A DNA stretch of 64,000 bases from Flammeovirgaceae bacterium UBA976. Lineage in GTDB: Bacteria; Bacteroidota; Bacteroidia; Cytophagales; Cyclobacteriaceae. The stretch's first letter is position 1. The number at the start of each line of letters is the position of its first letter. The notes under the pieces were generated by a model. It was not told where the DNA came from and did no database searches. It was given only the letters and a program-made list of their open reading frames with translations. Positions 37,997-46,502 of the stretch are shown piece by piece. Where the stretch lies: positions 30,562 to 94,561 of the forward strand of contig DBBU01000054.1 in NCBI GenBank assembly GCA_002292365.1, given 5' to 3'. A program made the translations under genes and the position numbers.

Positions 37997-39619
37997 ATGA
38001 TTACCTATATACTTTCTTTGATCATTTGGATGCCTTTATTAGGTGCTTTTACCCTGCTTTTTTTTAATGAGCGGCAGACCTCAGGGATCAAAATAGTGGC
38101 TTTGATATTTTCTTTGATTCAGTTACTGCTATCGATCCATTTGGTTTGGCGATTTGATCCCAACTATGGAGATCATCTTTTGACCTCATTTCAATTTGTT
38201 GAAAAGTTTTCATGGATTTCAATGAGCCTGGGCTCATTTGGAAGCTTCAATATTGATTACCACTTAGGGGTAGACGGTATGAGCCTTTGGTTGGTCGTAC
38301 TTTCGTCTTTAATCACAGTCCTTGGGGTACTCGCCTCTTGGAAGTTAAAGCAACAGGTGAGAAGCTATTTCATGTTGTATTTGTTGCTCAGCACCAGTAT
38401 TGTTGGCTGCTTTCTGGCCCTTGATTTTTTCTTATTTTATTTATTTTTTGAGTTGGTGCTTTTACCTATGTTTTTTCTTATTGGACTTTGGGGTGGGGCA
38501 AGAAGATCTTATGCTTCGATTAAATTTTTCATTTATACCCTGGTAGGCTCGTTACTTATCTTGGTAGTTATGATCGCCCTTTACCTAAGTGTTGGGGTAC
38601 TAGACCCTACCAGTGAAATAATGATTCATAGTTTTAATCTGCTGCACATGATGGATTCCAATTATTTCATAGAAGGCAGTAGTTTGGCCAAAGATTCAGT
38701 GTTGACTTTTATGGGTATGCCTTTAAGAGCAGTGGCTTTTCTTGCTTTATTTTTAGGGTTTGCCATCAAGCTACCTATCGTACCTTTTCATACATGGTTA
38801 CCGGATGCCCATGTGGAAGCAGCCACACCTATATCTGTGATTTTGGCAGCATTGCTTTTGAAGTTGGGCGGCTATGGTCTCTATCGAATAGCCTTTTCTA
38901 TTTTCCCCGATGCAGCACTTTATTTTGGTTATTATATTGCCATTTTTGGGGTTTTAGCTATCATTTACGGTGGACTGAATGCGATGGCGCAAAATGATCT
39001 GAAACGAATGATCGCCTACAGCTCCATATCACACATGGGATTTGTATTGATCGGCTTAGGTTCCTTTACGGTTGAAGGTGCTGCAGGAGGAATGTTTCAA
39101 ATGATTGCACATGGATTCATTTCAGCAGCGTTATTTCTCATTGTGGGTGTGCTCTATGATCGAACTCAGAATAGGAAGATCGAAAATTTCAGTGGATTGG
39201 CCATAAAATTACCTGGCTATAGTTTTGTGGTAATGATTGTATTTTTTGCTTCACTTGGATTACCTGGTTTAGCGGGTTTTGTGGGAGAACTATTGGTATT
39301 GATGGGTGCTTTTAACGTGAGTGCAGTTGATGGGATGCTGCCGAACTGGATAGGAATCGTCGCTGTAATGGGCTTGTTGATTACGGCTGCTTATTATCTG
39401 TGGACGATACAGCGAATGTTTTTGGGTAAATATTGGGTACGGGAGCACAGTTGGGAGTCGAAAATGAAAGATTTAGAAATAAGAGAATGGTTGATTTTCA
39501 CACCATTGATATTGGGTATCGTTGTTTTAGGCATGTATCCAAAAATCATTTTAGATACGATGAACCACAGTATTGAACTGTTCATAGCCTATGTAGGAGA
39601 TTTAAAAATTAAACTATAA
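37997..39619 (+). CDS. nuoM: NADH-quinone oxidoreductase subunit M
   Basis: About 540 residues starting at the ATG one base after the nuoL stop. Antiporter-like subunit with the diagnostic segment FHTWLPDAHVEAATPISVILAA and the glutamate helix FELVLLPMFFLIGLWGG. About fourteen transmembrane helices. It pumps protons as part of the distal membrane arm of complex I. Confidence 0.95.
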   Translation: MITYILSLIIWMPLLGAFTLLFFNERQTSGIKIVALIFSLIQLLLSIHLVWRFDPNYGDHLLTSFQFVEKFSWISMSLGSFGSFNIDYHLGVDGMSLWLVVLSSLITVLGVLASWKLKQQVRSYFMLYLLLSTSIVGCFLALDFFLFYLFFELVLLPMFFLIGLWGGARRSYASIKFFIYTLVGSLLILVVMIALYLSVGVLDPTSEIMIHSFNLLHMMDSNYFIEGSSLAKDSVLTFMGMPLRAVAFLALFLGFAIKLPIVPFHTWLPDAHVEAATPISVILAALLLKLGGYGLYRIAFSIFPDAALYFGYYIAIFGVLAIIYGGLNAMAQNDLKRMIAYSSISHMGFVLIGLGSFTVEGAAGGMFQMIAHGFISAALFLIVGVLYDRTQNRKIENFSGLAIKLPGYSFVVMIVFFASLGLPGLAGFVGELLVLMGAFNVSAVDGMLPNWIGIVAVMGLLITAAYYLWTIQRMFLGKYWVREHSWESKMKDLEIREWLIFTPLILGIVVLGMYPKIILDTMNHSIELFIAYVGDLKIKL

Positions 39620-39627
39620 ATGGCATT

Positions 39628-41031
39628 TTGAAGATCAACGAGCAACTTATAGAAATCCAAGAACATTTTGGAGTAATTTCCTCCGAAATAATTTTGATTA
39701 CAGGTTCTATCATCTTGTTGATATTGGGCATATTGAGGTTGCCCTTATTTTGGATCAAAGTATTTGCTGCTGTTGTATTGTTAGGTTCTTTTCTTTTTGC
39801 ACAGCAGGTATCCGGTTTTTTTTTCACACGAACCATCATCAGAGATGATTTGAGTTACCTAATGACCCAATTATTGCCTTTGATTACTCTAGGTATATTG
39901 TGCTTTAAAAGGCAAGCGCACCAGTCCTATGAATTCTATTTTTTGTTGATGAGTGTACTGATAGGATCTCTTTTCATGGTGGGCTCTCATAATTTATTGA
40001 TACTTTATTTAGCTATTGAATTGACTTCATATGCTAGCTATTTGCTGACCGGCTTCCATTTCAATGAAAAAGGTAGTGAAGCTGCGATGAAATATTTATT
40101 ATTTGGAGGCGTAAGTTCTGCCGTGATGTTATTTGGAATTTCACTTTTTTATGGGGCATATGATTCGCTCTATTTTGATACCCTAGAATTTTCGTCACTG
40201 GGCGCAACGGGATTGTTTTTTTTCTTATCTGGTTTATTTTTCAAAACTTCTATTGTCCCCTTTCATATTTGGGTACCGACGACCTATGAGGGCGCGCCAA
40301 CGGATGCAGTGGCATTTTTTTCCACGGTACCTAAAATTGCGGGCTTTGCTGCACTTTATCATGTCTTCAAGTGGACCAATGGATTATTTAATCCCTTTTT
40401 AGAGCAGCTTATTTTGCTCTTGGCAATTTTGACTATTATTTGGGGTACTTTGGCTGCTCTTAGGCAAGCAGATATTAAAAGAATGCTGTCCTTCGGGGCG
40501 ATAGCACATTCTGGATTCATACTTCCATTGTGCTTGGCTATGGATACTTATTTCATATTTAAATATTACGTCATTATTTATGGAATCATGAATATTTTGG
40601 CTTTTCTTTTTGTCCAGCTTCATGAAAAAGAAGGAGAGAACTTATCGTTAAGTGATATGTCTGGTTTAGGTATAAAATTCCCATTATTAGGCGTGATAAA
40701 TGTGATTTGGGCTGTTGCTTTGGTGGGACTTCCACCGACAGGCGGATTTATGGCTAAATTATTTCTTTTTTCCGCTGCATGGCAGCATTATGAATCAATT
40801 GACTCATTATACTGGTTGACCTTTATTCTTGTGGGTGTTTTGAGTTCGACGGCTTCTCTTTATTTCTATTTAAGGGTCCCTTATTTTTATTTTTTTAAAG
40901 AGGATCAAAGTAAAAAAATAAAAATAAACAAGAGGCATTTTCTCATTTTAACTTTGTTGGCATTTACTTTAATTCTTCTGTTTATTCAACCCAATATTTT
41001 TGATAGATTTGTACCAATGATAAACCCATGA
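39628..41031 (+). CDS. nuoN: NADH-quinone oxidoreductase subunit N
   Basis: A 467-residue antiporter-like subunit, start codon TTG eight bases after nuoM. The motif FHIWVPTTYEGAPTDAVAFFSTVPK and the helix with AIELTSYASYLLTGF are typical of NuoN. Last nuo gene of the run; its stop overlaps the ATG of the amidophosphoribosyltransferase-like gene (ATGA). Confidence 0.94.
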   Translation: MKINEQLIEIQEHFGVISSEIILITGSIILLILGILRLPLFWIKVFAAVVLLGSFLFAQQVSGFFFTRTIIRDDLSYLMTQLLPLITLGILCFKRQAHQSYEFYFLLMSVLIGSLFMVGSHNLLILYLAIELTSYASYLLTGFHFNEKGSEAAMKYLLFGGVSSAVMLFGISLFYGAYDSLYFDTLEFSSLGATGLFFFLSGLFFKTSIVPFHIWVPTTYEGAPTDAVAFFSTVPKIAGFAALYHVFKWTNGLFNPFLEQLILLLAILTIIWGTLAALRQADIKRMLSFGAIAHSGFILPLCLAMDTYFIFKYYVIIYGIMNILAFLFVQLHEKEGENLSLSDMSGLGIKFPLLGVINVIWAVALVGLPPTGGFMAKLFLFSAAWQHYESIDSLYWLTFILVGVLSSTASLYFYLRVPYFYFFKEDQSKKIKINKRHFLILTLLAFTLILLFIQPNIFDRFVPMINP

Positions 41032-42914
41032 GTGACGCCATCAAACACGAATGCGGCATAGTCCTTCTCAGATTGAGGAAGCCGCTACAGTATTACATAG
41101 ATAAGTACAAAACACCAAGTTATGCGGTAAATAAGATGTACTTGCTTATGCAAAAACAGCTCAATCGAGGTCAGGATGGATTAGGGGTTGCCAACATTAA
41201 GATAGATATGGAGCCTGGCTATCGCTATATCAGTCGATATAGAACCATCGATTCTCAACCTATCGAAACACTTTTTCAAAAAATTGGTAGGAAATATCAA
41301 AAAGCGCTTAAAGAGGGGGAAGAAAAATATATGGATGGTGCATGGCTCAAACAAAATGTAGCTTTTTCGGGAGAAGTTTGGATGGGACATTTACGCTATG
41401 GTACACATGGAAAAAACAATATTGAGAATTGTCATCCCTTTCTAAGGCAAAATAATTGGCGGAGTCGTAATTTGGTTGTGGCCGGTAATTTTAATATGAC
41501 CAATGTAGATGAGCTTTTTGAAAAATTAATCGAATTGGGTCAGCACCCCAAGGAAAAAGTGGATACCGTGACCGCTATGGAGAAAATAGGACATTTTCTT
41601 GATGAAGAAAATGAACTTATTTTTCGAAAACACAAAAAAACACACAGTAAAACAGATCTCACGCAGCTGATAGAAGATAAAATAGATTTGCAAAGGGTTT
41701 TGAATAGATCTTGTAAAGATTTTGATGGTGGATATGCCATTACGGGGATGGTAGGTTACGGAGCTGCTTTCGTGGCTAGAGATCCTGTAGGAATACGGCC
41801 AGCTTATTATTATGCTGATGACGAGGTGATCGTGGTGGCTTCAGAAAAGCCAGCCATAAAAACGGCCTTTGAATGTAATTATGCGGACATTAAGGAAGTC
41901 AGTCCTGGCCATGCTTTAATCATTGACAAGCAAGGCAATTATGAGCACAAGCAGTTCCTTGAGCCCCAAGAGAAAAAGAGCTGTAGTTTTGAGCGTATTT
42001 ATTTTTCTAGGGGAACAGATCCAGATATTTATAGGGAGCGTAAAGAACTAGGTAGATTGATGGTTCCTCAAGTCTTGAAATCCATCAATTTTGATTTAAA
42101 AAACACTGTTTTTTCTTATATACCCAATACTGCTGAAATTTCATTTTTGGGCATGATGTCAGGGGTTGAAGATTACTTAATAAGTAAGCGAAAGGAGATC
42201 ATTATCGATCATAAGCCCACTGTGGACTCATTGGAAGATTTATTGACATTCAAGCCAAGAATAGAAAAATTAGTATTGAAAGATGCCAAGTTAAGAACTT
42301 TCATAGCGGATGCTTCCCATAGGGATGAATTGGTAGCCCATGTCTATGATACCACTTTTGAAGTCATCCAAAAGGATAGAGATTCATTGGTTATTATTGA
42401 TGACAGTATTGTCCGGGGGACTACGCTCGAGAAAAGTATCTTGACCTTATTGGACAACTTGGATCCTAAAAATATTGTGATTATTTCATCTGCTCCACAG
42501 ATTAGATTTCCTGATTGTTATGGTATTGATATGAGTAAAATGAAGGATTTTGTAGCCTTTAGGGCGGTATTGGCCTTACTCTTTGATGAGGGGAAAGAAT
42601 ATTTATTGGAAGACGTATTAGAAAAATGTTTGGCGGATAAAGATAAGGTAAACGAGGTCAATTATGTGAAGGAACTCTATGCGCCTTTTTCTTATGATCA
42701 AATATCTCAAAAGATTGGAGAGATTGTTAAACCCAAAAAAATGAAGGCCGCACTTGAAGTGGTTTTTCAAACTGTCGAGGGTCTACACAAAGCATGTCCT
42801 GATCATCTTGGAGATTGGTATTTTACAGGTGATTATCCTACCAAAGGGGGAAATAAAGTAGTAAATACTGCCTTTATTAATTTTATGAGGGGGGTAGAGG
42901 TAAGGGCTTACTAA
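41028..42914 (+). CDS. Amidophosphoribosyltransferase-like protein (PurF paralogue)
   Basis: A 628-residue protein, longer than ordinary PurF (about 450-510). The N-terminal glutamine amidotransferase domain has its nucleophile at Cys9 (HECGI), implying removal of an eight-residue propeptide. Further motifs are RYGTHG and VAGNFNMTN, and the phosphoribosyltransferase site IIDDSIVRGTT lies near residues 454-464. The extra length comes from insertions in the amidotransferase half and a C-terminal extension. PurF makes phosphoribosylamine for purine synthesis; this long form may be a paralogue with a different role. It is translationally coupled to nuoN. Confidence 0.85.
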   Translation: MSDAIKHECGIVLLRLRKPLQYYIDKYKTPSYAVNKMYLLMQKQLNRGQDGLGVANIKIDMEPGYRYISRYRTIDSQPIETLFQKIGRKYQKALKEGEEKYMDGAWLKQNVAFSGEVWMGHLRYGTHGKNNIENCHPFLRQNNWRSRNLVVAGNFNMTNVDELFEKLIELGQHPKEKVDTVTAMEKIGHFLDEENELIFRKHKKTHSKTDLTQLIEDKIDLQRVLNRSCKDFDGGYAITGMVGYGAAFVARDPVGIRPAYYYADDEVIVVASEKPAIKTAFECNYADIKEVSPGHALIIDKQGNYEHKQFLEPQEKKSCSFERIYFSRGTDPDIYRERKELGRLMVPQVLKSINFDLKNTVFSYIPNTAEISFLGMMSGVEDYLISKRKEIIIDHKPTVDSLEDLLTFKPRIEKLVLKDAKLRTFIADASHRDELVAHVYDTTFEVIQKDRDSLVIIDDSIVRGTTLEKSILTLLDNLDPKNIVIISSAPQIRFPDCYGIDMSKMKDFVAFRAVLALLFDEGKEYLLEDVLEKCLADKDKVNEVNYVKELYAPFSYDQISQKIGEIVKPKKMKAALEVVFQTVEGLHKACPDHLGDWYFTGDYPTKGGNKVVNTAFINFMRGVEVRAY

Positions 42915-42945
42915 AAATGCTGAATGTTCGAGTCATCTTAAGATT

Positions 42946-43272
42946 TCAGATTGAGAAACTTTCGCCACATCCACAGGTGCGGCTTGCATTGGGATTTACA
43001 AATTGAAAACCTTTACCGTTTAATCCATCCGAAAATTCAAGTGTAGTACCTAATAAATATAACAAACTTTTTCTGTCGACGATGACTTTGACTCCTTGAT
43101 CTTCAAAAACATCATCTTGCTCCGTAACGGTATCGTCAAAAGTAATGTCATACATAAGACCAGAACAACCACCACCTTTTACTGAAACACGCAAGTTATG
43201 AGCATCACTGTAGCCTTCAGTGGTACGCAAAGCACTTATTTGATCTTTGGCTTTCTCACTTACATTTATCAT
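42946..43272 (-). CDS. A-type iron-sulfur cluster carrier (IscA/ErpA/SufA family)
   Basis: A 108-residue protein with the three invariant cysteines of A-type carriers, Cys36 (GGGCSG) and Cys100/Cys102 (TCGCG). It receives Fe-S clusters from the scaffold and delivers them to apoproteins. Size and motif spacing are exactly typical. It is divergent from the methylmalonyl-CoA epimerase gene. Confidence 0.94.
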   Translation of the reverse strand: MINVSEKAKDQISALRTTEGYSDAHNLRVSVKGGGCSGLMYDITFDDTVTEQDDVFEDQGVKVIVDRKSLLYLLGTTLEFSDGLNGKGFQFVNPNASRTCGCGESFSI

Positions 43273-43362
43273 AAAGACAAAAATAGTGTATTATCCGTCA
43301 TTAAAAATTATAAAACTGAGAAAAGTTCTTGTTTCTTTGTGAGGATAAATACTTGGATTAAG

Positions 43363-43773
43363 ATGATAAAAGTAGAACACATAGGCATTGCAGTAAAAAA
43401 TATTGAGCAAGTAAATGCACTTTATACCAAGCTATTTAATCAAGAGCCATATAAGGAAGAGCGAGTGGATCAGGAGTCTGTGGATACCTCTTTTTTTCAG
43501 GTGGGACAAACAAAAATTGAATTTTTGGCATCTGAAAACCTTGAAAGTGCCATTGGTAAATATGTAAAAAAAAATGGGTCAGGCATTCATCATATTGCTT
43601 TTGAGGTGGATGACATTCAATCAGAGATCAATCGATTGGAAGCAGAAGGATTTAATATAATATACAATCCAGCACGAAGTGGCGCTGACAACAAATTGGT
43701 GACCTTTATCCACCCAAAGGGTACAGATGGCATACTTATTGAGCTTTGTCAAGAAATTCATAACTCCAATTAA
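43363..43773 (+). CDS. mce: Methylmalonyl-CoA epimerase
   Basis: A 136-residue glyoxalase/VOC-fold protein starting at ATG 43363; upstream in-frame sequence overlaps the divergent Fe-S carrier and is not coding. Metal ligands are seen as His6 (VEHIGIAV), His in GSGIHHIAFEVDD and Glu in GILIELCQE. It interconverts the R and S forms of methylmalonyl-CoA in the propionate pathway. Methylmalonyl-CoA mutase is not in the window. Confidence 0.9.
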   Translation: MIKVEHIGIAVKNIEQVNALYTKLFNQEPYKEERVDQESVDTSFFQVGQTKIEFLASENLESAIGKYVKKNGSGIHHIAFEVDDIQSEINRLEAEGFNIIYNPARSGADNKLVTFIHPKGTDGILIELCQEIHNSN

Positions 43774-43804
43774 TCTCCATAAAATAGCTATTCTGAGTTT
43801 CATT

Positions 43805-43843
43805 CACTAGTGATAGTGGACTTATCAACCACTATTTATAGTG
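43805..43843. promoter_or_regulatory. Cluster of CACTA/TAGTG palindromic half-sites before the iron operon
   Basis: Within 39 bases lie the palindrome CACTAGTG (43805-43812), an inverted repeat ATAGTGG (43813-43819) / CCACTAT (43829-43835) and an overlapping CACTAT-N2-ATAGTG (43830-43843). Such overlapping dyads without a T-tract look like a dimeric repressor operator rather than a terminator. It sits 81 bases before the preferred start of the operon's first gene. The regulator is unknown; a Fur-type protein is plausible but the sequence is not a classical Fur box. Confidence 0.5.
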
Positions 43844-43923
43844 AGTCATTTGACCAATGATAGTCATATAGAATGGACAGCATCATCTCTAAGTTTGCAA
43901 TAGTATTACCAACCAAAGCTAAA

Positions 43924-45237
43924 ATGAGTTTGTTAAAAAAATTATTCCTTTACGGGCTAGCTGCAAGTATAATCTTTCTCCTGAGTTGTGAGAAAGAATC
44001 GATCAATATAACTGGAGAAGTTATTGAAGATGAAACCGACACTGAAAACGAAATCGACTCTGTGACCTTAATTGAGGCAGATACTGTTATATTCGGATTT
44101 TCCGTTCCGGAAAAGTATCTTTTTGTTAGAGATGCAGACGGGGATGGTGTAAATGATACTACTGTCTCATTTGATGGACAATCCACTAGATTGAAAATGG
44201 CCGTTGAATTGATTGGTGTGCTCAAGGATACAACTGCTTCCGTAGCCAGGTTAACGTCTATGTTTGCACACGAAGAGGGTGTTGAAGACTTTTTAGATGT
44301 TGAGTTGAATACTTCTTCAAAGCAGATCAGGAATAAGATAGGGGCAAATACGGGCAGTGCCGTGGATACTGATGCTGTGAGAACAGATGTAACAACTTGG
44401 ATGACTTCTCAAGTCAATGACGTTTTTCCAAATTGGTCTACGGAAGCATCATCAGGTGTGGCCGGAAAGATTCAGGAAGCAGGTGGAGGAGCTAACAGAT
44501 ATGTAAATGCCTATGGTTTAGAGCTTGATCAAGCAGTTAGTAAAGCCTTAATTGGCGCCTTTGTAGCAGATCAAGTACTCAATGGTTATTTGACTCCAAC
44601 CAAGCTTGACGAGGGCACCAATCGGGCAGAACAATCATCGGGATCAGTTTTAGAGGGTAAGGCCTATACCAATATGGAGCATTACTGGGATGAGGGTTAT
44701 GGCTATGTTTATGGTTTAGCCGAAGACGGAATGGATCCTGTAACTACTCCGGGAAGTGCTGATAAATTCTTGTTGAAATACATAGAAAAAGTTGATGATG
44801 ATACTGATTTTACAGGAATAGCTTCGAGAATTTTTGATGCTTTTAAATTAGGAAGGGTGGCTCTAGTAGTTGGAGACTATATAACAAGAGACGAAGCAGC
44901 AAAAGATATTATGGAGGAGATATCCAAAGTTATTGCCATCAGAGCTGCGCATTATCTCAAAGCAGGCCAAGAAGGTAAAGCTGAGGCAACACCTGATATG
45001 GCCAGTGTTTTTCATGATCTTTCTGAGGGATATGGGTTCTTATACAGTTTGCAGTTTACTTATAATCCTGAAACGGGCGCACCTTATTTTACAAGGGCAG
45101 AGGTACTTTCAATGTTAGATAGGGTCTATCCTACGAGCGATGATCAAAAAGGATTTTGGGAGGTCACTCCTGAGGTTTTAGAGGCGGTTGCAACTGAGAT
45201 TACCACAGCTTTTGGTTTTACTTATGAAAATGCTTAA
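43924..45237 (+). CDS. DUF4856 lipoprotein
   Basis: About 437 residues from ATG 43924, which gives a lipoprotein signal (MSLLKKLF...FLLSC, Cys22); an in-frame ATG 51 bases upstream would bury the signal. The mature protein begins with an acidic linker rich in Asp, Glu and Thr, then a helical domain of the DUF4856 type with RLKMAVELIG, AYGLELDQAVSKALIGAF and NMEHYWDEGYGYVYG. DUF4856 proteins occur beside imelysin-like proteins in Bacteroidota iron loci. It is first of four co-directional genes. Confidence 0.82.
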   Translation: MSLLKKLFLYGLAASIIFLLSCEKESINITGEVIEDETDTENEIDSVTLIEADTVIFGFSVPEKYLFVRDADGDGVNDTTVSFDGQSTRLKMAVELIGVLKDTTASVARLTSMFAHEEGVEDFLDVELNTSSKQIRNKIGANTGSAVDTDAVRTDVTTWMTSQVNDVFPNWSTEASSGVAGKIQEAGGGANRYVNAYGLELDQAVSKALIGAFVADQVLNGYLTPTKLDEGTNRAEQSSGSVLEGKAYTNMEHYWDEGYGYVYGLAEDGMDPVTTPGSADKFLLKYIEKVDDDTDFTGIASRIFDAFKLGRVALVVGDYITRDEAAKDIMEEISKVIAIRAAHYLKAGQEGKAEATPDMASVFHDLSEGYGFLYSLQFTYNPETGAPYFTRAEVLSMLDRVYPTSDDQKGFWEVTPEVLEAVATEITTAFGFTYENA

Positions 45238-45271
45238 TTCAACAGAACTAACGCCAATTATTTACTGTTAA

Positions 45272-45303
45272 AAAGAGTGATCTTTTTTTAAAGATATCTC
45301 TTT
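45272..45303 (+). promoter_or_regulatory. Large intercistronic hairpin between DUF4856 and imelysin genes
   Basis: AAAGAG-TG-ATCTTT (45272-45285), loop TTTT, AAAGAT-AT-CTCTTT (45290-45303): two 6-bp stem segments separated by a 2-base internal mismatch. It ends 14 bases before the imelysin start. It may stabilise the upstream mRNA or partly end transcription to set protein ratios; no long T-tract follows. Confidence 0.5.
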
Positions 45304-45317
45304 GTTTAAATAAAAAA

Positions 45318-46502
45318 ATGAATAAAAAATTAGTAATATTTTCCGTTTTTGCTGCTTTATGTTTCATCAATCTCATGGTCTCGTGTTCGGAGGATGAAAA
45401 TATTGAGGTAGGAGAAGCAGATCAAAATGCTGCGGGTGCAGTGGATAATATTGATGAAGATGCTGTACTTGGCGAAGCCTTTACAAGAGGTGAAATGCTC
45501 ACCAATTGGGCAGATAACATAATCATACCTGCTTTTGAAGCGTTGTCAGGCGATATGGATTCACTTTCTTTGGCAGCGAATACATTCACGGAAATCCCAA
45601 ATCAAGAAAACTTGATCAGTTTGAAGCAATCTTGGTTGAATGCTTATTTAGCGTGGCAGACGGTAGCTATGTTTGATATAGGTATGGCAGAAGAAATTAC
45701 TTTAAGGAATTACATGAATGTTTATCCATTAGATGCAGAAGAAATGACGACTACGCTCTTGGTAGGCGGCTATGATCTTACCTCTGTAAACAGACAAGAT
45801 GAGCAAGGTTTTCCGGCCTTAGATTATTTATTACATGGATTGGCAAATTCAGAACCAGAGATCATAACATTTTATACAGATGAGTTCGATGGACCCAAGT
45901 ACAAGATTTTTTTAACTGATCTAGTTGAGCGAATGCGGTCATTAACGTACATGGTATTAATAGATTGGAAAGAGCGCTATCGAGAGGAGTTTATTGAGCG
46001 GGATGGAAGTGGGGCCACCGAGTCAGTGAATTCAATGGTCAATGCCTATATCTATTATTTTGAAAAGTTTTTGAGATCAGGAAAAGTGGGTATTCCTGCC
46101 GGTATATTTTCAAATTCTCCATTAAGTGATCGAGTTGAAGCTAGATATAGAGAAGATGTTTCAAAAGAATTATTAATAAAATCATTAAATTCAGCTCAAG
46201 ATTTCTTCAATGGAGTTCATTTTAGTCAAGAAGATTCAGGTATGAGTCTTCAAGGGTGGATTGATTATTTAGAAAAGACACGTGACACCCACCATTTGGA
46301 TTCTTTGATCAATAATCAATTTGCTTTAATACATGCACAGGTGGTAAACTTAAACGATGATCTAGGGGTCCAAGTGACAACAGATAATATAGGCATGCTC
46401 GAAACCTATGACCTCATGCAAGAAATTGTTATTTTCATGAAAGTGGATATGTTACAACTCTTTGACATAAAAGTAGATTATGTAGATGCTGACGGTGATT
46501 AA
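45318..46502 (+). CDS. Imelysin-family lipoprotein (iron-regulated IrpA-like)
   Basis: A 394-residue lipoprotein (signal ending LMVSC, Cys23) with an imelysin/M75-like helical fold, seen in WLNAYLAWQTVAMFDIG, RNYMNVYPLD and GFPALDYLLHG. Imelysin-like proteins are iron-regulated and thought to bind iron or heme at the cell envelope; peptidase activity of most members is doubtful. It lies between the DUF4856 and HTTM genes. Confidence 0.85.
   Translation: MNKKLVIFSVFAALCFINLMVSCSEDENIEVGEADQNAAGAVDNIDEDAVLGEAFTRGEMLTNWADNIIIPAFEALSGDMDSLSLAANTFTEIPNQENLISLKQSWLNAYLAWQTVAMFDIGMAEEITLRNYMNVYPLDAEEMTTTLLVGGYDLTSVNRQDEQGFPALDYLLHGLANSEPEIITFYTDEFDGPKYKIFLTDLVERMRSLTYMVLIDWKERYREEFIERDGSGATESVNSMVNAYIYYFEKFLRSGKVGIPAGIFSNSPLSDRVEARYREDVSKELLIKSLNSAQDFFNGVHFSQEDSGMSLQGWIDYLEKTRDTHHLDSLINNQFALIHAQVVNLNDDLGVQVTTDNIGMLETYDLMQEIVIFMKVDMLQLFDIKVDYVDADGD

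Noticed and set aside
43805-43843. Possible intrinsic terminator of the methylmalonyl-CoA epimerase gene
   Set aside because: The stem (7 bp, 9-base loop) has no T-tract on either side and is overlapped by other dyads, so an operator is more likely.
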